NCBI RefSeq assembly: GCF_000499385.1 | Contig: NW_013654398.1 | Coordinates: 1-12,500, forward strand | Length of the DNA: 12,500 nt | Origin: Eimeria necatrix | Lineage: Eukaryota > Apicomplexa > Conoidasida > Eucoccidiorida > Eimeriidae | Reading direction: 5' to 3' | Shown here: piece after piece, positions 7,533-12,478 of the stretch | Position numbering within the stretch: position 1 is the first letter of the stretch | How the letters are laid out: each line of letters starts with the position of its first letter | The notes under the pieces: model-generated | What the model was told of the DNA's origin: nothing | The model's input: only the letters and a program-made list of their open reading frames with translations | The model's database searches: none | Position numbers and translations under genes: made by a program

Positions 7533-8762
7533 TGTTCATGCAGCTTCTGCCGCTGTTGTTGTCGCTGCTGCTTCCTCTGCTGCACTACACTGCTGCTGGC
7601 TCCGCCGCTGCAGCAGCAGCAGCAGCTACAGGTGCACTAGCAGCAGCAACTGCAGGTGAAACAGCAGCAGCTGCTGCTGCATGTGCAACAGCAGCAGCAA
7701 CAGCAGCAGACCCGCTGCTGTTGCTGCAGCTGCTGCTGCTGCATGTGCAACAGCAGCAGCAACAGCAGCAGACCCGCTGCTGTTGCTGCAGCTGCTGCTG
7801 CAGCAACGGCTGCAACAGGTGCACTAGCAGCAGCAACTGCAGGTGCAACAGCAGCAGGTGCAACAGCAGCAGCAACAGCAGCAGCAACAGCAGCAGCAAC
7901 AGCAGCAAACCTGCAGGAAGTTTTTGGCTTGCTGCTGCGCCCTGTCTCTACACCTCAAGAATTGCTCCCGCAGCAAATTGGGGTTATAGGCCTCATGCAT
8001 AAACCCTAAACCCCAAAAACGCAAACCCTAAACCCTAGAAAGACAAGCCCTAAACCCTAAACCCTAAACCCTAAACCCTAAACCCTCGCCTTTCTTGGCT
8101 AGCTAGCTAGCTAGCTAGCTAGCTAGCCAGAGCCACACAGGGGCACTTGCCCTCTGCAGCAAAAGCACTAGGGCTTCCCCCGCGCCTCAGGAAGGACTAA
8201 GGGTTTAGGGTTTAGGGATTAGGGTTTAGGGTTTAGGGTTTACCAAGGTGGTGGTTTTCTTCAAAAAAACGAGAAGCATGATGAGTCCTGTAATCCTTGA
8301 GGTACTTTTTGTATCCTTCATTCAGCACGTCTTGGCTCGTGCCGTCAGGCTGCACGCAAACCCTAAACCCTAAACCCTAAACCCTAAACCCTAAACCCTA
8401 AACCCTAAACCCTGATCTGCAGACTGCCACAAGTAGCTCGCCTGCTGCTTGCTGGTGACCCCCTGCCGCCGCCCAAACGCCAAACGACCCAAACCCCGCC
8501 CCGCAAACCCTAAACCCTAAACCCTAAACCCTAAACCCTAAACCCTAAACCCTACGTTTCGCAGCACGAACTGCTTGAAGCTGAGCATGGGGCCGTTGAG
8601 AATGTCCCTAGGGTTTTCCTCAGGGTCTGAGTAGTCCCCAGGGGGGCCCCCAAAATTAGGGTTTAGGGTTTGGGGGGGGGGCCCCCTAAACCTCCCATTC
8701 CGGGGGTGTCTGGGCCAGCCCCCCCTGAGGGTTGGGGGGGATCTGCTGCGGCTGCGGCCCAT
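3329..8762 (-). CDS. SRRT: ARS2/SERRATE (SRRT) homologue, about 15 exons
   Basis: Proposed complement join: 8556-8762, 8244-8349, 7911-8005, 7417-7483, 6927-7141, 6585-6709, 6223-6392, 5910-5992, 5743-5807, 5629-5692, 5153-5530, 4818-4946, 4336-4471, 3633-3742, 3329-3367. This sums to 1989 bases, 662 residues plus stop, with every junction in phase; adding the duplicate exon 4574-4633 gives 682. The order of motifs follows animal and plant ARS2: RS-rich start, LSFKQFVLR, YKKYLKDYRTHHASRFFEEN, FRNLKLEAPPELL, RRM-like CLEVHRVDPQINKFEIL and ALYVAMVSNAG, RLDLMLTYLRQVHC, a C2H2 finger with KGPSF, a Pro-rich tail and a RDWDSP motif. ARS2 is a nuclear adaptor of the cap-binding complex in RNA processing and decay; that role is family knowledge. 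Start ATG 8762 is the first Met of the RS-rich frame, and more upstream coding cannot be excluded. Confidence 0.88.
3633..3742 (-). CDS. SRRT: ARS2 exon 14: Pro-rich tail and conserved C-terminal motif
   Basis: Acceptor TTTGCCTGCAG, donor CTG|GTGAGT. It encodes GAPPPPPLVLPPPPGAPHLR and then RQRDWDSPYGPTAAPL. RDWDSP resembles the RDLDAP motif near the end of animal and plant ARS2. Phase 1 in matches exon 13. If the strong donor were unused, the frame would stop at 3615 inside the CTAG repeat (VSLSS). Confidence 0.8.
3743..4335 (-). repeat. ARS2 intron of degenerate telomere-like repeat
   Basis: Plus-strand TTTAGGG units, many altered to TTTGAGG, TTTGGGG or GGGTTTGAGAAT, run from about 3762 to 4210, with a regular array at 4297-4334. 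A unique island at 4201-4296 reads open on the minus strand but has no usable donor, so I treat it as intronic. In transcript sense the intron opens GTAAACCCTAAACCC. Confidence 0.75.
4336..4471 (-). CDS. SRRT: ARS2 exon 13 (3' copy) with basic and Pro-rich extension
   Basis: Acceptor GTTTTGCAG, donor ATCC|GTAAAC. It encodes YVPHLMKTAYMNDPNKHISL, then PQERHRRDRERLRRR, six Pro and GLFI. The start matches the segment after the finger (VAFFNNFLTDAKRPALPE). Without splicing, the frame would stop in the AAACCCTAA repeat. Phase 0 in, phase 1 out fits the next exon. Confidence 0.82.
4417..4681. repeat. 103-bp direct repeat, offset 162
   Basis: Bases 4417-4519 and 4579-4681 are identical except at 4460 (A) versus 4622 (G). 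Each unit holds the shared part of exon 13, its acceptor and five AAACCCT units. The near-identity suggests a recent duplication, gene conversion, or an assembly artefact. Confidence 0.9.
4574..4633 (-). CDS. SRRT: Duplicate copy of ARS2 exon 13 (5' copy)
   Basis: After acceptor GTTTTGCAG it encodes YVPHLMKTAYMNDPNKHI and then WR, to a possible donor AGG|GTTTGG. It matches 4417-4471 except for one synonymous His codon (CAC here, CAT there). Phase 0 on both sides means it can be included (repeating the peptide) or skipped without a frame change. Confidence 0.6.
4818..4946 (-). CDS. SRRT: ARS2 exon 12: C2H2 zinc finger
   Basis: Acceptor TTTGCGCGCAG, donor AAA|GTAGGG. In 43 residues it shows RYRCTLCQKLFKGPSFVHLH followed by HRKKHERELTKIIN. 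The pattern C-x2-C-x12-H-x4-H is complete, and the KGPxFV core is the ARS2 finger signature. Phase 0 on both sides. Confidence 0.93.
4957..5150 (-). repeat. ARS2 intron 11 with inverted telomere-like arrays
   Basis: AAACCCT units at 4957-5009 and TTTAGGG units at 5103-5150 on the plus strand lie in opposite orientation, with about 90 unique bases between. In the transcript the donor side is CCCUAAA and the acceptor side UUUAGGG, so the arms can pair. Confidence 0.8.
5153..5530 (-). CDS. SRRT: ARS2 exon 11: C-terminal domain with Gln/Glu and Ser runs
   Basis: Acceptor GTGCTGCAG, donor GAA|GTAAAC. It encodes 126 residues: VYDDPQQLHLNATAGHLRPS, then a Gln/Glu-rich stretch, a Ser run, QQWAQQLDQRLQVLLHMAAN, and an end at WLAFCEE. 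The outer parts match ARS2 C-terminal domain segments (CEYPNEDEMPNRCG and the EWQKTFEEKLTPLL helix). The homopolymers are an insertion between them. Phase 0 on both sides. Confidence 0.9.
5531..5628 (-). repeat. ARS2 intron with inverted telomere-like arms
   Basis: In transcript sense, after donor GTGTTTTGC come three CCCTAAA-type units (plus 5599-5619), a 24-base GC-rich spacer (plus 5575-5598), then five TTTAGGG units (plus 5540-5574) and acceptor GTGCTGCAG. Twenty-one bases of the first arm are exactly complementary to the second. Folding would bring donor and acceptor within a few bases of each other. Confidence 0.85.
5629..5692 (-). CDS. SRRT: ARS2 exon 10
   Basis: Acceptor GGGCTTGCAG, donor AAG|GTGTTT. 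It encodes RLDLMLTYLRQVHCICYYSG and Lys, a clear match to the LLLYLRIVHSLDYY segment of ARS2. The start may instead be 5715 (see exon 9). Phase 0 out. Confidence 0.88.
5743..5807 (-). CDS. SRRT: ARS2 possible exon 9
   Basis: The frame EQRRSSRVAAFTEGLVDDSR fits phase 0 in and phase 2 out, which is what exon 8 and the TTGCAG acceptor of the next exon require. Alternative: no exon here, with the next exon starting at 5715 on a repeat acceptor TTTAG|GG, which is also in phase and adds GLGFWACR. The two cannot be separated from sequence alone. Confidence 0.4.
5843..6217. repeat. Telomere-like arrays around ARS2 exon 8
   Basis: TTTAGGG and TTTAGGA units occupy about 5843-5900. AAACCCT and AAACCCC units occupy about 6113-6217, beyond the CAG-rich stretch (about 5996-6065) that forms the end of the intron before exon 8. 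The orientation changes between the two arrays. Confidence 0.8.
5910..5992 (-). CDS. SRRT: ARS2 exon 8
   Basis: The acceptor is the CAG ending a CUG run (5993 to about 6034 in transcript sense); the donor is TCC|GTAGAC. It encodes AQLDVCPADAAHPLEDILDG and IEDPWLS, matching NPILKNITDYL of ARS2. The Ala run in the same frame upstream is treated as intron because phase 1 from exon 7 fits the CAG at 5993. Confidence 0.78.
6223..6392 (-). CDS. SRRT: ARS2 exon 7
   Basis: Acceptor GCGCGCAG, donor CTGG|GTCCGC. It encodes IVRLSAGETLSELRLLLQQP, a middle part, and TPPIAATLQRLHKDTDAAWE. The end matches the family helix that precedes the C-terminal region (DIKLAAKLIHTLD...). Phase 2 in, phase 1 out. Confidence 0.85.
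6401..6919. repeat. Four AAACCCT arrays in ARS2 introns 5 and 6
   Basis: Arrays lie at about 6401-6443, 6526-6580, 6719-6766 and 6877-6919, all with AAACCCT on the plus strand (UUUAGGG in the transcript). The unique stretches between them (6444-6525 and 6767-6876) have open frames but are not needed: exons 5-6 and 6-7 join in phase without them. Confidence 0.85.
6585..6709 (-). CDS. SRRT: ARS2 exon 6: second half of RRM-like domain
   Basis: Acceptor GCTGCGCAG, donor TTCAC|GTGAGG. It encodes KRGALYVAMVSNAGLTAP, then HVYFASQEAADEAL and QGAEF. This fits RRM strands 2-3 and helix 2, and it joins exon 5 directly (ALE to KRG). Phase 0 in, phase 2 out. Confidence 0.88.
6927..7141 (-). CDS. SRRT: ARS2 exon 5: poly-Gln and first half of RRM-like domain
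   Basis: It encodes 71 residues: DISPLLLEDWPRQIRVCT, twelve Gln, then RLPFGVFKVPTDFLLLPNAC and CLEVHRVDPQINKFEILKAL, ending in Glu at donor GAG|GTCAGC. The second half matches the start of the ARS2 RRM-like domain (beta strand, loop, first helix). Phase 1 in, phase 0 out. Confidence 0.88.
7142..7416 (-). repeat. ARS2 intron 4 of CTG repeat
   Basis: Transcript sense starts GTGACGCTGCTG and ends ACTTGCTGCAG; the body is nearly pure CUG-type triplet. The frame is open across it as poly-Ala/Leu/Val, so retention in some transcripts is possible. The flanking exons join in phase when it is removed. Confidence 0.7.
7417..7483 (-). CDS. SRRT: ARS2 exon 4
   Basis: Acceptor TTTGCTGCAG, donor GCAG|GTGACG. 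It encodes RWEAGGFRNLKLEAPPELLA and GA, matching the METGWFDNLLLD segment of ARS2. The exon sits between two CTG introns and is easily missed. Phase 0 in, phase 1 out. Confidence 0.86.
7484..7910 (-). repeat. ARS2 intron 3 of CTG/CAG repeat
   Basis: In transcript sense it begins GTTTGCTGCTG and ends TGTGTTTGCTGCAG. It is mainly CUG triplets with inserted CAG stretches. A unit with an inverted repeat of 14 bases (GCAGCAACAGCAGC and its complement around AGACCC) occurs twice, 62 bases apart, at about 7681 and 7743. Removing the region joins NFLQ to RWEAGGF in frame, as in the family (VFL...METGWF), which argues that it is intron and not a coding homopolymer. Confidence 0.8.
7911..8005 (-). CDS. 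SRRT: ARS2 exon 3
   Basis: The acceptor is the repeat itself, TTTAG|GG; the donor is CTGCAG|GTTTGC. It encodes FMHEAYNPNLLREQ and on to AKNFLQ, matching the segment after the WF motif (FRSKYHP..., then RVFL). Phase 1 in fits exon 2 and gives HHLGFMHEAYNP. Confidence 0.87.
8006..8243 (-). repeat. ARS2 intron 2: inverted telomere-like arms around a CTAG tract
   Basis: The donor side carries CCCUAAA units (plus TTTAGGG at 8199-8242) and the acceptor side UUUAGGG units (plus AAACCCT at about 8001-8086). Between them are about 70 unique bases and a pure CTAG tract at 8098-8128. This one intron contains both major repeat families. Confidence 0.85.
8244..8349 (-). CDS. SRRT: ARS2 exon 2
   Basis: Acceptor TTTGCGTGCAG, donor CTTG|GTAAAC. 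It encodes PDGTSQDVLNEGYKKYLKDY and then RTHHASRFFEENHHL, which follows the family pattern YNDYKLDFRRQQMQDFF. Phase 0 in, phase 1 out. Confidence 0.9.
8350..8555 (-). repeat. ARS2 intron 1, two AAACCCT arrays
   Basis: Arrays at 8357-8414 and 8505-8554 flank about 90 unique bases with no frame that fits the protein. The donor is GTAGGG running straight into TTTAGGG units in transcript sense. Confidence 0.85.
8556..8762 (-). CDS. SRRT: ARS2 exon 1: RS/Gly/Pro-rich start and first conserved helix
   Basis: It encodes 69 residues beginning MGRSRSRSPP and ending GPMLSFKQFVLRN, with donor AAC|GTAGGG. The end matches the conserved FKEFLL helix of the ARS2 N-terminal domain. The middle includes AAACCCTAAACCCTAA translated as TLNPN, and a GGGGGCCCCC palindrome. 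Phase 0 out. Confidence 0.82.
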
Positions 8763-9040
8763 TCCAAACCCTAAACCCTAAACCCTAAACCCTAAACCCT
8801 AAACCCTAGTCGCTGTGCGGCGGCCACGCGCGCGGACGCGCGGCACTCGGGCGAGCTGCTGCTGCCCTGCTGCTGCTGCTGCTCCCGCTGCGGCTATGGC
8901 TGCTGCTGCTGCTGCTGCTGCAGCAGCAGCTGCTGCTGCGGCTGCTGCGAGCCGCTGCGCAACAAGACAAAAATAAAGCTCTGGCTTTTTCTTAATTGAT
9001 AAATTAGAAGTGGCGAAATCACAAAAAACCCGGCACGACA

Positions 9041-9078
<38 letters not shown>

Positions 9079-9204
9079 CGCTGCTGCTGCTGCTGCTGCC
9101 CACAGAAGCAGCAGCAGCGGGGGCTCAAAGGCAGCGAAAACAGGGTTTTCTACGAAAAATACGGAAAACAAAAAGATAGCTCTAAACCCTAAACCCTAAA
9201 CCCC
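8763..9204 (-). other. Region upstream of ARS2: triplet runs and a conventional AT-rich intron candidate
   Basis: An AAACCCT array (8764-8808) touches the ARS2 start. Next, in minus-strand order, an island at about 9045-9150 can read ENPVFAAFEPPLLLLLW and then poly-Ala, or KTLFSLPLSPRCCCF and then poly-Gln. After it, 8955-9029 has all the marks of an ordinary 75-base intron: GTTTTTTG donor, TTATCAATTAAG, a T-rich tract and TTGCGCAG. Downstream of that comes poly-Ala and then an Arg-rich stretch (8810-8954). It could be the 3' end of the upstream gene or a 5' exon or leader of ARS2. I cannot decide. Confidence 0.4.
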
Positions 9205-9336
9205 AAACCCTGAAATGGAGTCTCGTGGGGTCGTTGGGCTGGGGCTGTACATACACCCGAAACGCATGCACGCCTCCTCTTCGGTGTTTTGTTTGCAGCA
9301 AAAATAATAGTCCATTTGGAGTCAATTTGCGAGCTG
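9205..9336 (-). CDS. Coding-like island, frame uncertain
   Basis: After a repeat-type acceptor CCCTAG at 9337 the minus strand is open in two frames to the next array (KLTPNGLLFLLQTKHRRGGV..., and SSQIDSKWTIIFAANKTPKR...). In a third frame it is open from an ATG at 9314 (MDYYFCCKQNTEEEACMRFG). The composition is gene-like, but without a family match or phase partner I cannot choose a frame. Confidence 0.35.
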
Positions 9337-9467
9337 CTAGGGTTTAGGGTTTAGGGTTTAGGGTTTTGGCATGTGTAGGGCGCCTCGCGTCCAGCCACGG
9401 GGCCCCTACACCTTGAGTGCTAAACCGCAAACCCTAGACGCTAAACCCTAAACCCTAAACCCTAAAC

Positions 9468-9537
9468 CCTCGACTACAGCGGCTGCTGTAGCGAAGTCCA
9501 ACCAAGACAAACAGCGGCGGCCGGCCATGGCCAAACC
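9468..9537 (-). CDS. Coding-like island k, frame uncertain
   Basis: Between repeat acceptor TCTAG and donor AGG|GTTTAG two frames are open through: LAMAGRRCLSWLDFATAAAV and GHGRPPLFVLVGLRYSSRCS. A third (VWPWPAAAVCLGWTSLQQPL) is open for most of it. None joins island j securely. The next stretch (9366-9467) has telomere-like units and about 60 bases I cannot assign. Confidence 0.35.
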
Positions 9538-11111
9538 CTAGAACCTAAACCCTAAACCCCAAACCCTAAACCCTAAACCCTAGGCCTGCAGATGCCGTCA
9601 GGGCAGCCTCTGTCTTCATATCCAGCGCGAAACCCTAAACCCTCAACCCTAGCTCTACACTCTTAACCCTAGAGCCTAAACCCCAGGCCTAAATCCTAAA
9701 CTCTAAACCCTAAACCCTAAACCCTAAACCCCAACAAATGGCCTTAAATAAGAGCAGTTTGCTGCCCCTTTAGGCCCAGCGGCGGCCGCCTGCATTCGCC
9801 CAGAGCCCACGCCTGAACCCTTTTTTAGGGTTTAGGGTTTAGGGTTTTGGTGCTCTTTCAAAAGGGCAGCTCGCAGAGGACAATGTGCTGCAACAGCAGC
9901 AGCAAACCCTTGTTCTCCCATTGCGGTGTACGCGGAACTCAGCAGCCGCTGCAGCACACAAACCCTAAACCCTAAACCCTAAACCCTAAACCCTCGCGCT
10001 AAACCCTCGCGGCCACCCCGGTTCGAAGAAGACACCGCTGCGCAGCGCGGCAGCCCAAGCCTAGGGTTTAGGGTCTAGGGTTTAGGGTTTAGGGTTTAGG
10101 GTTTAGCACCGCTGCAGGGTTTAGAACGAAACACTTTGTGTCTCCTAAGGTGTCTATACACCACAAGTTCCGGCCCAGCTGCAGCGCCGCTGCGCTGTCT
10201 CCTTCGTCTATGGCGATTGAGGCCTAATCACAAACCCTAAACCCTAAACCCTAAACCCTAAACCCTAAACCCTAAGCCTCGAGCCCTCGCTGAAGCCCTC
10301 CCCTCGCCGCCGCGTCTTGAAGCGCCTTTAAGTGAGGGTTTAGGGTTTAGCGCTTAGGGTTTAGGGTTTAGGCAGGGGGCGGCCTTCGGCCTCCGGTTTA
10401 AGTGCGTCAGCAAGCCGAGGGTTTAGGGTTTAGGGTTTAGGGTTTAGGGTTTCGGACAGCGTTTATGAGAGCCTCCAGCTCCGTTTTATCCTTCTTGTTT
10501 CTTTTCATTTCCATTATCATCTCTTTTAGGGTTTGGGGTTTATAGCCCAGCGACCGCCAGCCCAGATCTCTCTTCTTGTCGTACGCAGCAGAAACGCCCA
10601 GCCCTGTCCAAACCCTAAACCCTAAACCCTAAACCATAAACCCTAAACCCTAAACCCTAAACCCTAAACCCTAAAATTCGAGCTTCAAAAGCCCCATTTT
10701 CTAACCTCCAAACCCTCATCAGGGACCGGCAGAAAACCCCACGAGGCGGGCCTGATTAATCTTAAACCCCGCCTTGTAAACCCTAAACCCTAAACCCTAA
10801 ACCCTAAACCCTAAACCCTAGCTCGCAAGCACCAAACACCGCTACGCAACAAGCAAAGCTGCGTAAAGATATCCGCGACAAACCCTAGACCCTAGTGTGT
10901 CCGATCGAGGGTTTAGGGAGACATTTAGAATCAGGGTTTAGGGTTTAGGGTTTAGGGTTTAGGGTTTAGGGTTTACCTGAAAGGTCCATTGCCAAACACA
11001 CCTTCTTGCGTCTTGCTGCCCACGCAGACGCGCCCTTAGCAATATCAGCAGCTAGCTGCTTCAAATCGCTGCTACTGCTGCTGCTGCCGCTGCTGCTGCT
11101 GCTGCTGCTGC

Positions 11112-11145
<34 letters not shown>

Positions 11146-11264
11146 GCTGCTGCTGCTGCTGCTGCTGCGCTGCTTTAGGAAATCAAGAAGCTTTATACAG
11201 AGTGCCCTGCGTCCGCAAAATAGTGGCTTAGGGTTTAGCTTTAGGGAATACGTCTCACTGACTG

Positions 11265-11299
<35 letters not shown>

Positions 11300-11457
11300 C
11301 TAGCAGCTAACAGCAGCAGCAGCAGAGGCAGCAGCAGCAGCAGCAGAAGCTCAAGCGGTAGCAGCAGCAGCTGCAGCAGGAGCAGCGGCAGCAGGAGCAT
11401 GAGCAGCAGCACCAGCAGCAGCAGGAGAAGCGCCAGCAGCAGCAGCAGCAGTAGCAC

Positions 11458-11506
<49 letters not shown>

Positions 11507-11610
11507 TTACTTGGCCTGCGGATTTAGCTGCCCACTACTATTGTTTGCTGCTTCCTTTTGGCTGTTCTCCACTGCGTGCCGAATCACAGCAGCAAAGAGC
11601 AGCGGCAGCC

Positions 11611-11657
<47 letters not shown>

Positions 11658-11789
11658 GAGGGTTTAGGGTTTGGGTTTGCTGCAGCGTGGACTGTATGTA
11701 CAGCTGAGGCCCTGGGGTTGTTCAAAACCACAGCTTCTGGCTGCTGCTGTTCTCTGTCTCTAAACAAGCAGTAAAGTGGGGACAAACCC

Positions 11790-11836
<47 letters not shown>

Positions 11837-11886
11837 GCTGCTGCTGCTGCTGTTGCTGCCGCTGTTGCTGCTGCTGCTGCTGCTGT

Positions 11887-11985
<99 letters not shown>

Positions 11986-12438
11986 AGCGCAGCACGGGGA
12001 TGCATTCGGGGAGGGTATAAAAGCCCCGGGAGTGGTAAGGGGGGAAAGATGCGGCGGGGTTTTCCAGGAGGTCGAAAGGCCCTGAACGCAAACCCTAAAC
12101 CCTAAACCCTAAACCCTAAACCCTAAACCCTAAAATGTCGTTTCGCCCTTCCTTAGCTTTGCTGGGAACCAAGGGATGAGGCTTGCGATGCTGCAGCGGT
12201 TGGACACACGGGCCTAGCGCTTCGGAGAGGGATTAGGGTTTAGGGTTTAGGGTTTAGGGTTTAGGGTTTAGGGTTTACCGCAGAGTGTAAGCCCGACGGC
12301 GTGAAGCGCTTGTTTAGGGTTTAGGCCTGCTGGGGTGTACGTACAGCAGAAGTCCCAAAGGGCGAAAAAGCCCACAGGGTCACTTGAGGAGTTTTTGTTG
12401 AAATAAAGACAAAACTGCTGCTGCAGCAAGACACACAT

Positions 12439-12478
<40 letters not shown>

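Larger units (their letters stand above)
9338..9733. repeat. Mixed telomere-like arrays
   Basis: TTTAGGG units lie at 9338-9365, AAACCCT units at about 9430-9470, 9534-9582 and 9629-9733. The last includes worn units such as CTCAACCCT, CTTAACCCT and CCTAAATCCT. The short spaces between them hold islands j and k. Confidence 0.8.
9826..10453. repeat. Telomere-like arrays of alternating orientation
   Basis: On the plus strand: TTTAGGG 9826-9855, AAACCCT 9960-9995, TTTAGGG 10061-10107, AAACCCT 10231-10275, TTTAGGG 10335-10372 and 10419-10453. The intron between exons e and f (10224-10457) carries opposite arms. A unique spacer with GGCCTTCGGCC (a short palindrome near 10380) shows no coding frame. 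Confidence 0.85.

Noticed and set aside
6946..7585. Long minus-strand Cys/Leu and Gln/Ala frames
   Set aside because: They read through CTG introns in other frames; exons 4 and 5 join in phase when the introns are removed.
7151..8002. Plus-strand 283-residue Gln/Ser/Ala frame
   Set aside because: It is antisense to ARS2 exons 3-5, and open only because CAG triplets contain no stops; the minus-strand exons within it match ARS2.
10966..11457. Poly-Leu/Ala N-terminal half of a 163-residue frame
   Set aside because: In transcript sense it is CUG repeat; a donor and acceptor at 11510/11207 remove it in phase.
12016..12023. TATAAAAG on the plus strand, like a TATA box
   Set aside because: It lies inside a minus-strand coding frame (RGFYTLPE), there is no plus-strand gene next to it, and TATA boxes are not typical of these parasites.
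11776..12105. Plus-strand poly-Cys and minus-strand 48-Gln frames
   Set aside because: Only the Ser frame joins the unique sequence on both sides of the run.
12150..12235. Minus-strand island reading HRKPHPLVPSKAKEGRND
   Set aside because: Exons a and b of the unidentified gene join in phase without it; the acceptor it would need is weak.
4484..12277. Telomere arrays as a true chromosome end
   Set aside because: Arrays are short, alternate in orientation and are separated by exons of conserved genes, so they are interstitial.
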